Assembly (NCBI GenBank): GCA_029531795.1
Contig: JAPEIS010000005.1
Location: forward strand, 804,001 to 868,000
DNA: 64,000 nt
From: Sclerotinia nivalis
Lineage: Eukaryota; Ascomycota; Leotiomycetes; Helotiales; Sclerotiniaceae
Direction of reading: 5' to 3'
Shown here: piece by piece, positions 35,842-46,138 of the stretch
Numbering within the stretch: position 1 is the stretch's first letter
Layout of the letters: every line of letters begins with the position of its first letter
Notes under the pieces: model-generated
Told to the model about the DNA's origin: nothing
Database searches by the model: none
What the model saw: the letters and a program-made list of their open reading frames with translations, nothing else
Program-made: the position numbers and the translations under genes

Positions 35842-38324
35842 ATATTGTAAGGAGAGAGGGAGGGTGATGATTTCATGGTGGGATGAGGATTTTTTGATGG
35901 ATTCTTATGGTGATATGCTGCCGGTATTATGGACTATTGGTAGGTAATGATTGAATGAATGGTACTTTCGCTTCTTGAGCTTGGGATGAAATTCTCTTTT
36001 ATTGAAGGTGGTGATGGGAAAGATGAATGGAGTGGAAAGGGGAAAGAATCAATTTATGAATGAAGTTTTTCGCTTTAGGGTATTGGCTTTCTTGATGTTG
36101 TTGAAGGGTGGCCTTTGCTTTTTTATTTTTTTATTTTTATAATATCGTTTGGTGGATGGATAGTTAGTTTAGTTGTGTTGAGGGTATCGAGGATAATCAA
36201 GTTGAGATTCATTCTTTTAATTTGGATTTGCACAGGATTCTGAATAAATGATAACACATTCATCCAGGAGACAAACAATACGTATTCACCTTTCATCTTG
36301 AGTAAACGCAATATCAATCTCTCAACCCAAATTGAAACCCCTTTCTCATCCTTTCGAAATGGAATGTTGGATTGGTATATCTCTCTCTCCTTAATTAGGG
36401 TTGATAAATATTATAGGTGTAGATCTTTAGGTAGCTGGTAGATATCAGTCAGGATTTACTCTGCTGTTTGGTGTTAATGTTTATATATGGTTTTGATCGG
36501 ATACTAATTACATGTGCATATGTAAATGTATGTATATGTGTATATGTATAAAAGTTCTAATGAGTATCCTTAAGTATCAGGATTTGAGTGAGGATATGGA
36601 TGTAGATTGGGGGGAAGCGGGGGAATGTTTGTTGTAAGCATATCTCTCTCCTTGATTAGGGTGGAAAAAATATTACAGATCTTGATTTTAGATTTTAGAA
36701 TCTTTGAGTGAGTGAGTGATTTATTTATTTGGCTTTTTGAAACCATTCAACTTAATTTGAGTTTAGTTTAGTTTAGTTTAGTTTTCTGAAAAATGTATAA
36801 TATATTCTATCATTGTATTCTTTAATCCCAATCCCAAACTCAAACCCCACCCCGGGATGTATATAAAGAAATATCGTATATCTCTTCATTATATATTATA
36901 TATAATATTTAAAATATGAAAATTTCATCTTATAGTCGCTGCGCCTCTGTAGAATTATATGTGTATATATTCATGTATATATTCGGATTTAGATTTAGAT
37001 TTAGATATAATAGTTTTTCAAACGTCCATCTCTCTCCCACTCCATTCATCCATAGCGTTAAATGCGTATTATCATCTAGATGACCAGCGCCAACGAACAG
37101 GATTACTTGGTATCTAGGTAGCTTGTGAAGGAAAGAAACGATCCCCAGGACGTATGCAATGCGTAGAACTAGATTATTTTTAGTTGCGTGATTCGATGGG
37201 TTTTGGGGTGGTTATTGAGGTGCGTTTTGCGAGATGTGGATGGAGTGTTGATATAGATCCAGGATAGGGTATTTATAGGTTGGTTGTAATTATGGATAGA
37301 GAGAAAGTGGAAGAGTTTGGATGGTGGAAATGTTTACCGAAATCTATGGATGGTATGGGTACCCCTTTCTCAGATTTCGGTTCTTGATTTTTATTTGTTG
37401 GGTGTGATGTAATGTATTCGCATAATTTATTAATAATAGATCTATTACATGTCATATGATAACCAATGAATATATCCAGTTAGCTAAGATGAAATCATTG
37501 GAGTTGCTTGTCTTGTGTAATAGGATTCCTATTTGTCCCTTGAAGATCTGGTTTGTTGGATAGCTAGTTCCATTTAAATTCGAGTGAATTAGCTGGTGTT
37601 AAATCTACTTTGATAATAGCACTTCAACCTACAGTACAAGGCAATTCAGTTTTGGTTTGATATCTAGTAGTAGGAGAAATACAATCCAGATGACTGAAAG
37701 ATATTAGAGAGATAATTGTGTAATTGAAAGAGAATACTACCTATCAAGATCCGTATATCTCATGCAAACCCCAAACTAAACAATGAAGAAAAACCATTAC
37801 TCATCTCCTATACCTTCCATACCTTCCCTCTACTCCAATCTCACAAACACGATCGATCAGCATCCACCAAAAAGAAATGTTTCCATCCTACTACACAGAT
37901 AATCTCAATAGTGCAGTTCAATATAAAACTTGAAAGGAAATCTAAACAACCTCATCAGTTCTTTAATATAAACAATAAAGACATCCTTTTAATATTCCTC
38001 TGTTCTACTATATCTTTGTACCTCTCAAAGAAAAGACAACCAATTTTATGTTTGTTCATTTCGTTGCTAGTAGGTAATACTTACAATTTCATGTATGTAA
38101 AGCTTTAAAATAATTCTCATGAATTTTTCATCAAAAGTATAAAATCTCAGCTGTATTCCCTTAAATTCGTTGCTTTTACTATCAACACCAACACACCCAT
38201 CACACTTCGCACTTCACACCCATCCCAAACTAACAAACTAAGCCTCCCAAATCCCTCCATTCCCACCTCCCAAAAACTAACCCAACCTCGCCCCAAGCCA
38301 AAAAACCCCCAATAAACAAGAAAA
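35842..38324. other. Intergenic region, no supported gene
   Basis: AT-rich, with many T/A runs and no supported gene. Two diverged copies of a 45-50 base segment containing TATCTCTCTC and CTTxATTAGGGT, each followed by an ATATTA-AG-AGATCTT pattern, lie near 36378 and 36641. GTTTA repeats occur at about 36760-36782 and GATTTA repeats at about 36987-37005. C-rich leader sequence before 38325 suggests the promoter of the small Cys-rich gene. Confidence 0.5.
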
Positions 38325-38513
38325 ATGTCCCGCTTCTCCTACGTCTGCTGCGCCTGCGCCGAAACCAACGACAACGCATCAACCAGCGACCAAGGCTTCA
38401 GTAAAATCTGCAAGAAATGTTGTCTTCATAAACGTTGCTATAAATGTTACTTGTTCAATGCTTTTGGGAATATGACGTATCATTTGGGGAATTATGGGGG
38501 GAAGTACATATGA
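38325..38513 (+). CDS. Small cysteine-rich protein, 62 aa
   Basis: A single exon in a good ATG context (GAAAAATGTCC). The protein opens MSRFSYVCCACAETNDN and has eight Cys at positions 8, 9, 11, 29, 32, 33, 38 and 41, with a CxxCCxHxxCxxC cluster, then an aromatic, Gly/Tyr-rich C-terminus. There is no signal peptide, so the Cys pattern suggests a zinc-binding knuckle rather than a disulfide effector (inference). The local GC of the ATG-proximal codons is higher than the surroundings, as expected for coding DNA. No family is recognised. Confidence 0.55.
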   Translation: MSRFSYVCCACAETNDNASTSDQGFSKICKKCCLHKRCYKCYLFNAFGNMTYHLGNYGGKYI

Positions 38514-39750
38514 TGTGTTTGCTTTTTTCCGAGAGGAGAAGAGGAAGGGAAGGAAAGGGAGAAAGGAAGAAGCGAGAAGCGAGAAGGAGGAAAGGGGAAG
38601 AATGATTGAGTTCGCTTTTGCGGGGTATACGATGAGAATTGTCTACCTACCTACCTACCTAGATGGAGCTAGACTCCCACTAGAAAAGAAATAGAAAATA
38701 AGTTGCAGAAAGCAAAGTAAAAAGTGTAAGGTTTGAGTCTTCGGTGATGGTGAAATATACAAGTATATGAGTAGATAAAGTTAAGTGTACAGAAACAAAA
38801 TAAATTTATCAGATGAAGAAACGAAATATCGTAATCGTAATTATAATACAACTGTGCATGCAGTTTAAAAGTGCTTGAGGTCTCCCGGATCTAAATATGT
38901 TGATAAATATATTCAAAAGATATTCTTTCAGCTTATAATCATGAAAATAGTATGTCGCTCGCTCCTTCAAGTCGATAATTTCCCCTCACTTGTCGTGTTG
39001 TGTTAACCTCTCCGTGATTTACACATAGACTTTAGAGCTACTAAATCATATGTATATATATATATATATATATACATACCACTACTAATAATGTCAAGAA
39101 AGAGAATGGATTTATTGCAGCATATCATATATCCTAGATATCTAAAAAAAAAAAACATTATCATCTACTTCGGAAAGCGCCCAAAACGGAAGACAATATC
39201 AAGACCTCAAAGGTATCAGAACTTCCATGATATAAGTAAGGAAGGTTCAGAGAGTTATGGGAAGGAGAAATGATAATAATGTTATTAGCATTGGAATCGA
39301 GAGGGGATAGAGCTGAAGAATACCTATATTTAGACAATATATGATTTGGTTGCTGAGGAAATAAAGAGGAGGGGAAACTTCTTGGCTCCTAGATTATGAA
39401 ATAGCCTCAAATGCAACATGAACTTTCTTATATGTGTAAGCTTCCCCCTTTTGTTGATATAGATAACATCTTCCTGTATAATACCTGGCGCGAGATATAT
39501 CGTGAATATTGCCGCCATTCACGTCTTGTGCTGTCCCTAAGATAGCTGCCACTGACAATTGCATGAGCCTTGACCACTCAAGATATATGAACTAAAACAA
39601 CGGGTATTAATTATCATTACAATTAATCATAATATCCACAAGCCCTGGCATTAATTCAACACAGAGCATAAAAGGAGCTCGGCTCCATCCATCAAAAAAC
39701 ACTCCTCGGGTATGACTTTACACAAGATCTCTTCGCTTCAACCCCCTTCA
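38514..39750. other. Intergenic region with (AT)n microsatellite
   Basis: There is no supported gene. A purine-rich GGAAGGGAAAGG patch lies at about 38530-38600, a CTAC repeat at about 38644-38658 and an (AT)n run at about 39052-39074. The Rab4-like gene ends at 39751 on the minus strand. Confidence 0.5.
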
Positions 39751-40991
39751 TCAACAACAACCACCCCTTCTTCTCCTCTGTCCCGGTAACATAAAAACCT
39801 CCTCCCACTCCCTCATCCCTCCAAGTCCCCAATTTTGCCCTCTTTTTCCCTTCCTCCTCCTCCTCCCACTCCCATCCTCAATCGTCATTCCACTCTTCAC
39901 ACTAGCCCCATCACTAGCATTTGTATCCCATCTCCCTCCGTCGCCATATTGTATTCCACTCATCGGATCATCCGGATCAATTTCTCCCAACTCTATCTTC
40001 GTCAATATCATCCTCGCCAACCTATTAAAAACCTCCTCGACATTATCTCCCGATAACGCAGATACCTCAACCGAAACTGGTATATTCGCAGAACTAGCCC
40101 ATCTTGATGCTTCTTCCGCACTAACTTCTCGTCCATCCGGCGCTACACTCGCTTTCAACTGTGATCCTATCCCTATATATCCTGAACTCGAATTCACAGA
40201 TCCCCCGGCAGTATATGGAAATGAGGAGTTCTTGCTATTAATGCTGGATGGTGTTTCTGGTGGTACAGATGTATCTATTAAATCCCCATTCGACTCCGAA
40301 AGATCCGTCTTATTGCCCACAAGTAGTAGTGTAAGGTTTGGGGAAGCCAGCGCTCGGGCGTCGTTGAGGAAGGTAGGTAGTCCATTAAAGGAATTATGGT
40401 TTGTGATATCGTAACATAAGACTGCGCCTGCGGCGCCACGATAGTAAGAGCGCGATACAGAGCGAAATCGTTCAGTCCCTGCTGTATCCCATAGCTTTTG
40501 TATGGTTAGCTTTAGAGAGCGACGGGGAGACGCGGGAGAGGGAAATACCTGAAGCTTAATACGCTTCCGTCGACTGCCGCTGCCCACTCTTATAATCTTG
40601 CTTGCGAATTCTACGCCGATAGTCTGAGAAGATAAAATTCTCCATTCATTTTTGACAAAACGATGTAATAGACATGATCTGTGCGACATCAATATCATAT
40701 TCTCCCCATTCCAACCATAAACATCCCACTCATCAAAAACAAACAGAAAGTGGAACATACTTGCCGCTTCCACTTGGTCCTAAGAGTATAATCTTAGCCA
40801 AATAATCGTACATACTACCTAATTCCTGGGGATCCATTAGTATTGGTATAATACTTCTTTCATTTTGTCCCTCGTTCTGTATATCTGCATGGTTGTATTA
40901 ACAACGAAGGAGGAGGTGGGAAACAAACCTGATCTCTGGTAGTACTGGCACTCTCGTCACTTGCAGCGGATGAGCGCCTCGGTCGCACCAT
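39751..40991 (-). CDS. Rab-family small GTPase, Rab4-like
   Basis: Four exons on the minus strand: 40991-40929, 40818-40760, 40678-40549 and 40494-39751, giving 331 residues. The P-loop is GPSGSGKS at about 35-42. SQTIGVEF is switch I, WDTAGTERF at about 86-94 switch II, GNKTD at about 144-148 and EVSAL the base-binding loop. A Ser/Gly-rich insert of about 60 residues splits the last two. The C-terminus RRRRGGCC is a double-geranylgeranylation signal. Switch regions and KLQLWDTAG match the Rab4 branch, which controls recycling from early endosomes. The second acceptor (after TACTAAT) was chosen because the frame needed for AKIILLGPSGSGK contains a stop just upstream; the residues before AKII (VVCTIIL) therefore differ from the usual family sequence. 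It is head to head with the SDR gene. Confidence 0.82.
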
Positions 40992-41346
40992 TTTCGCCTA
41001 TGAGTAGTAGTACAATAACGATTTTGATTTCTTGGTGTTTTAAGGCACAGAAAAGTCGAAAACTTCTTGAAAGTTGCTTAATAATTTTATATTTTGAATT
41101 AATCTTCTCCAGTAAATAGACCCTCAATAGGACGTGACATCAAAGTTGTCGCAAGTCTTATCGTATCGGTGTTCAACCAATCATTTGCCGACGCTAGACT
41201 GTTTGGGATTGGCTTTATGAGGGATCCAATAAGCCGAGGCATGTGATTGATGTATGAGGAAGCGGAAGAGGACTTGATTTTGTGAATGTTTAATAGGTAT
41301 TCCTTTCTTTAATTTCTTTAAGACTTGTTATTCAAATATTATCAAG
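40992..41346. promoter_or_regulatory. Bidirectional promoter, Rab4-like / SDR
   Basis: 355 bases separate the two divergent ATGs. The DNA is AT-rich, and a CCAAT-like element occurs near 41176-41182 (CAACCAATC) and another GGATCCAAT near 41222. Both genes must use it as promoter. No further elements were assigned. Confidence 0.5.
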
Positions 41347-42685
41347 ATGAAGATTGAAGGTAGAACTTTTATTGTATCAGGCGGGTAAGTAAAAACCATG
41401 TAATTATGAATCAAACTTCACTAACAAGACATCTAGAGCTTCAGGCTTAGGCCGAGCATGTGTGGTTGATATTTGCCAAGCTGGAGGGTATGCAGCTGTT
41501 CTAGATATGAATGAGGAGTTAGCTGAAGAATTGGTTAAAGAGGTGGGAGGTGGAAAGATCAAATTCTTTCAAACAGATGTATTGGAGACAGATAGTATTA
41601 CCAATGCCGTTAAGGGTGCTTTGGAATGGGCAAAGGAAACTGGAAAGGAGGTTGGTGGAGTTATTGCTGCTGCTGGTGTATCTACTCCTGCTAAGGTGTG
41701 TTTTCAATCTCTTGTTTTTCTAAAAACTGTTGTTTGGTATTTGGAGTATCTTCAAAGTATTGTTAGCTCTATACTTCTCCGATCATAAAAGTCGCTTTTA
41801 CAGGATGCTCCATATGAGCCATACAAACCTCACAACGAAGATTCCCGAGCCTCCGTACGCTCTCTTCCGATGATTTCCTCAAACCCAACTCCCTATCCCC
41901 CTTCATCTCATCCCCTCACCATCCTCACACTAACCTCCTCCCCTCCACAGATCCTCGATCGCAACCTCGAGCCCTTCTCCCTCTCCGACTTCGACTTCGT
42001 AATGAATGTCAACGTCCGCGGTACCATCGACTTGATTCGTCAATGTCTTCCCCACATGGCTCGTTCCACTGCTGTAAATGATGATGGTGAGCGTGGTGTA
42101 ATTATCATGGTTGCTTCATCAGCTGCTTTTGATGGACAACCAGGTCAAGGTACTTTGATTCTTCCTATACACCTATTCCGTGCTTCTATATTCCCAGAAT
42201 TTATCATTAGGGAGTTTGAAACGAAATGCTAATAAAAAATAGTCGCATACTCTGCGTCCAAAGGCGCAATAGCATCGCTAACTCTTCCCCTAACCCGTGA
42301 TGTTGCAAGACATGGTATTAGAGTTGTGACTATAGCGCCTAGTCTTTTTGATTCGAGGATGACGGCTATGATGAGTGATAAAGTGCGGGCTAGTTTAACG
42401 AGGGTTATGGAATTTCCGCGTAAGTCTCTTTCTGTTCATATCCCAAGTATCCATATCCCATATATCCATATCCCAATCATCCACATCTCATCCCTCCTAC
42501 CGCCACACAACCGCGCCCAAAAAGCCCCCAACTACAATTCCACGAGCTAACCCACATCAAAAACAGTACGACCCGGCAAACCCCACGAATTTGCACAACT
42601 AGTAAGACAAAGTATCGAGAACGTGATGTTGAACGGAGTAGTATTGAGATTAGACGGAGGAATGAGGATGCCGAGTAAGATGTAA
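41347..42685 (+). CDS. Short-chain dehydrogenase, HSD10/3-hydroxyacyl-CoA dehydrogenase type II-like
   Basis: Six exons: 41347-41384, 41437-41695, 41804-41854, 41951-42149, 42243-42419 and 42567-42685, giving 280 residues. The first splice rebuilds the cofactor motif VSGGASGLGRA. AAAGVS is the NAG-like motif, and [10 protein letters not shown] with YSASKGA gives the catalytic Ser-Tyr-Lys. [17 protein letters not shown] and APSLFDSRM follow, as in 17-beta-HSD10-type enzymes. Such enzymes oxidise 3-hydroxyacyl-CoA in fatty-acid or isoleucine breakdown using NAD. The protein ends SKM, a plausible PTS1 peroxisomal signal, and has no obvious mitochondrial presequence. It is convergent with ROK1 downstream. 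Confidence 0.88.
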
Positions 42686-43022
42686 GGGGTCGGGTGATAG
42701 TGGAGGAATATTTGCATGGTTTCTGTGTTTTGTATTTGTACATGAATGAATGGATGGATGGATGGGTGTAATGCGGGTTTCTATCATGGGTATGGTGTGA
42801 GGTTGTAAGAGTAGTGTTTTAATGGAGAATAGCTTGTTGCGTTTGGGAATTGGAGTGCACTTGTTGAGAGTTTCTGTGATGAAAATAAATGGTGTGGGTG
42901 CGGTCAGTAGATCCAGAGTTTGAACTTCGCAATACCGGTAGAATGATACTACATGAAATCCTTCTGCAAACAAATTGATTAGGTATTCAATTAGCGGAAC
43001 AATTCCAACATGAACTATCTAT
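42686..43022. other. Convergent 3' intergenic region
   Basis: 337 bases lie between the SDR stop and the ROK1 stop. A TGGATGAATGAA-type repeat lies at about 42742-42766. No gene is present; it is expected to hold the two converging 3' ends. Confidence 0.6.
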
Positions 43023-45188
43023 TCAACCTTCAATACCTGCCCACCCATCCTCGACCACCTTTTCTCCGTCGTCATCCGCAACATTCTCCCGCTTTCGTCT
43101 TTTGCTTCCCTGAATAGCTCCCTTCCTATTATGTTCCAATTTCCTCTCATATCCACTCTTCGTACTAATCTGCATTCTTGATTTCGACTTCCCTCCTTTC
43201 GAATCCTTTCCATCCTTTGCATTATTCAAACCCCCTCGTCTCGCTTCAACACCATATTTCTTCAATTTCTTCTTTTCTTCCTTGCTAGGTGTTGGTAGCG
43301 CATCTAATAACCATTTCTGCATACTAGCTTCGCTTGCAGGTTTTCCGGCCTGTTTTTCGGATGCCGCGATGATATTTGCGACGTTCTTGACATAGGGAAT
43401 ATCCTCTTTAGTATAGAATGTTACTGCAATACCACCATCGCGACCAGCTCGTCCAGTACGTCCTACGCGATGGATATAAGCTGCTCCTGAATTAGGAACA
43501 TCATAATTGACTACGCCATTGATGCCTTTGAAATCAACACCTCGTGACAAAATATCCGTGGTGATCAAGATCCAGATCTCACCATTGCGGAATCGTGTCA
43601 TGACTTGATCTCTGACTGAGTCAGAAAGATCAGAATGCAATACTGCGATTCTGGTAGAACCACCTGCCTCGGCGGGTATATCATACAGAAGCTCAGCATG
43701 TAAAGCAATGGCTCTAGGTATCGTTTGTGTGAAGACGAGGAATGGAGGACGTAAAGATTCTGTTCCATCTGTAGTTCTCGCGGTGGGCCGAAGTAATTGT
43801 CGAAGAGCAATAAGTTTACCAGGCTCAGTTGCAGCATAAATCAAACGATGTGTGATATTAGGAATGGCAGAATCTTTAAGTCCAACCACGAGACGAACAA
43901 GATTTGAATGTTTCTCTAGGCCTAGCTTTTCTTGCCTGGCTTGAATAGTGGCCGAGGCGAGCGTTTCGATATTTGAACCCATTGTTGCGGACCAAAGGGT
44001 AACTCTTAAATTGGGATTGATACATGAGTTCCAAATCCCTAATGTCTGATCTCTGAACAACGGGTCTAGGAGAACATCTGCTTCATCAAAAACTAGTGTG
44101 CGAACAGTCGGTAATGGAGCATGATCATCTGTTGACCCTAAGGATAAGGCATGAAGGAAGATCAATGGTGTTGTGACCAGTATATCAGTTTTGGTAAGTG
44201 GCTGCTTAGATGAGGTAGCTCCATCAACGGATTCGTCATCGTCTTCATTGTCGTCCGACTGCTCCTTTTCCTCAGCATCTGCACTCGGTACTATTTTCAT
44301 TCCTTTCTTCATTCCTAAAATCTTGACTCCAGTTCCGATGCTAAGTTTCTTTCCCTCATTAACAATCTGACTAGCGAGCTCTTTCGTCGGTGCTATTATC
44401 ACAGCCTCCAAGACATGATTCTTGTCAGAAGTTCTGCGCCGTTGTACTATTTCATTAATAACTGGTATCAAGAATGCCAGAGTCTTTCCACTTCCAGTAG
44501 GCGCAACAGCTAACAGGTCGAGAGTACTCGACAACTCGTCAGTATCTATCGAGGAACTACCCAATGCAAGTGAAGGCTTCAAAAGTAAAGGTAAGCTTCC
44601 CATTTGGACTTCCGTTGGAATTTTATATCCTTGGTCTTTCAAGTTTTCTGATAATCTGCCCGATATTTTGTATGTAGCTCGTAAATCTTCGAATGCCATT
44701 AATGGCTGCGGGTATAACTGCTTGATCTCTTCCTTCGGACTCGTAGCCTTTGCGGACTTCGACTTCTTCGACTTTTTAATCTTCTTTTGCGGTTTTGCAC
44801 CTGGCAGAAGGGTGACCTTCAATCGATGCGATTTTAATATCTGTCGACATTCTCCCTCATCTAGAAGTGGCTCTGGTTCTGAGGAAGGATTCGATTGTGT
44901 AGGCTTCGGCGCATCGTTTGTGGAAGCGCTTTTCTTAGTCTTCTGTGTCGCAGGCTCGGAGGAAAAGAAATCAAGGTTCCCATCTGTTTGTTCTGTAGTA
45001 TCAACATCCTTAGATTGCCCTCCTCTCTTTCTTTTCTTGCCCCTCGATTCGGGAATGGGATCGTGGTACAATTGAGGATTCGCAGACGTTCCACTAGAAG
45101 GTAAATTCGTAGCAACACCTCCTACTTTCTGTGATCCATTTTGACCAGATTGCTTAGTTGACCTAGAAAGTAACCTTAGAATATCCAT
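43023..45188 (-). CDS. ROK1: ATP-dependent DEAD-box RNA helicase ROK1
   Basis: An intronless gene of 721 residues. The frame continues upstream only from TTG, so ATG 45188 (MDILRLLSRS), a typical ROK1 start, is used. A basic, disordered N-terminus (1-165) is followed by a Q motif near YKIPTEVQ (188-195), Walker A APTGSGKT (229-236), DEAD (368-371), SAT (400-402), ILSRGVDF (about 546-553) and HRVGRTGR (573-580). An acidic insert (about 306-323) sits between the Ia region and the DEAD box. The C-terminus is Lys/Arg-rich with nucleolar-type signals. Rok1/DDX52 acts in 18S rRNA processing in the small-subunit processome, helping snR30 release. It is divergent from MIC10. Confidence 0.93.
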   Translation of the reverse strand: MDILRLLSRSTKQSGQNGSQKVGGVATNLPSSGTSANPQLYHDPIPESRGKKRKRGGQSKDVDTTEQTDGNLDFFSSEPATQKTKKSASTNDAPKPTQSNPSSEPEPLLDEGECRQILKSHRLKVTLLPGAKPQKKIKKSKKSKSAKATSPKEEIKQLYPQPLMAFEDLRATYKISGRLSENLKDQGYKIPTEVQMGSLPLLLKPSLALGSSSIDTDELSSTLDLLAVAPTGSGKTLAFLIPVINEIVQRRRTSDKNHVLEAVIIAPTKELASQIVNEGKKLSIGTGVKILGMKKGMKIVPSADAEEKEQSDDNEDDDESVDGATSSKQPLTKTDILVTTPLIFLHALSLGSTDDHAPLPTVRTLVFDEADVLLDPLFRDQTLGIWNSCINPNLRVTLWSATMGSNIETLASATIQARQEKLGLEKHSNLVRLVVGLKDSAIPNITHRLIYAATEPGKLIALRQLLRPTARTTDGTESLRPPFLVFTQTIPRAIALHAELLYDIPAEAGGSTRIAVLHSDLSDSVRDQVMTRFRNGEIWILITTDILSRGVDFKGINGVVNYDVPNSGAAYIHRVGRTGRAGRDGGIAVTFYTKEDIPYVKNVANIIAASEKQAGKPASEASMQKWLLDALPTPSKEEKKKLKKYGVEARRGGLNNAKDGKDSKGGKSKSRMQISTKSGYERKLEHNRKGAIQGSKRRKRENVADDDGEKVVEDGWAGIEG

Positions 45189-45330
45189 TGCTGCGAATTG
45201 TTGAATTTTCAATATTGAGCACCGATCAAATTATCGCAAAACGGCTGGATATTTTCGCGGCATAACATTTTATTTTTCGAATTCTGCCACCTGAGATATC
45301 TCCACCGCTTTCCTTTCCCGTCCAATCAAC
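45189..45330. promoter_or_regulatory. Bidirectional promoter, ROK1 / MIC10
   Basis: Only 142 bases separate the ROK1 ATG from the first candidate MIC10 ATG (299 bases to the conserved one). The stretch is AT-rich with a TATTTTTCGAATT patch and a CCAAT-like CCAATC at 45322-45327. Pairing of a ribosome-biogenesis gene with a mitochondrial gene on one short promoter is visible, but co-regulation is inference. Confidence 0.5.
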
Positions 45331-45850
45331 ATGCCAAAGTGGATGGAACCGGGACATCAGAATAAATTTACAACACAGCTCCTAGCTCTTCAATCGTACG
45401 TCAATCCTCACATCAAGGTATGCCAATTAAGAAATTGTTGGAAGGAACAAGCACTGATATTCTTGCTCTAGTAATACACAAGCCACCATGCCAGAAACAT
45501 CAATTTCTCCTCCGGCTGTCACACGCCCAAGCAAACCAGTTTCAGAAGCTCTTCTGAACGAAAAGGTAAATTTTACTTTATCTTCATACCCACACCCAAA
45601 AAGCTTTTCCACTCTTTGCGAACGCAGTGCTGATTTTATACCTGTTTAGTGGGATCACTGTCTTTCTTCATTGCTCATACGATCCTCGGTCGGACTCGGA
45701 TTTGGTGTTGTCGCCTCGGTTTTGATATTCAAGCGAAGAGCATGGCCAGCATTTGTTGGTGTTGGATTCGGTGCCGGAAGAGCTTATGAGGAGTGCAACA
45801 GCTCATTTAGAAGGGTGGGAAAGGATGGAATTAGAGTGCAAAGACCTTGA
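45331..45850 (+). CDS. MIC10: MICOS complex subunit MIC10, with possible N-terminal extension
   Basis: The conserved protein is encoded by 45488-45565 plus 45650-45850 (92 residues): MPETSISPPAV, then LLNEKWDHCLSSLL, a first membrane helix with GLGFGVV, a basic KRRAWP loop and a second helix with GVGFGAG. These Gly motifs drive Mic10 oligomerisation and membrane bending at cristae junctions of the mitochondrial inner membrane. An upstream ATG at 45331 opens a 65-base exon (45331-45395) which, joined by a GT-AG intron (45396-45471), runs in frame into the conserved ATG, giving 119 residues. Which start is used cannot be decided from sequence. The usual family start is the second ATG (45488), which has a good ACCATG context. 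Span given covers both. Confidence 0.88.
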
Positions 45851-46138
45851 ATGGGATAATGGGTTTATTGGAGGGGTGGAAGTGGTCCTGGAAGTACATA
45901 AAAATGGATGGGAAGCTTGAGCACTTCGGAGTTTGTATGATTATGTGAAGGCAGTACTTCAAATGATGTGAATTCACCTGTCTAATATGTTGTCTAGGAC
46001 TCTCTAATCCTCGACTTGTGAAAATGCTCTTGTGGTGTGGTTATTGTTCTTTACTCAAAGCATTTGTTGATGTTCAGTACTAGCAATTGATTGAAGTTCA
46101 TGTTTCAATTTGTTTTAATTCATTGAATTTTGAGTTTT
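45851..46138. other. Convergent intergenic region
   Basis: 288 bases between MIC10 and the minus-strand membrane protein; AT-rich, no frame of note. Confidence 0.5.

Noticed and set aside
43019..43222. 67-codon minus-strand frame at the end of ROK1
   Set aside because: It is an out-of-frame shadow of the ROK1 C-terminal coding region.
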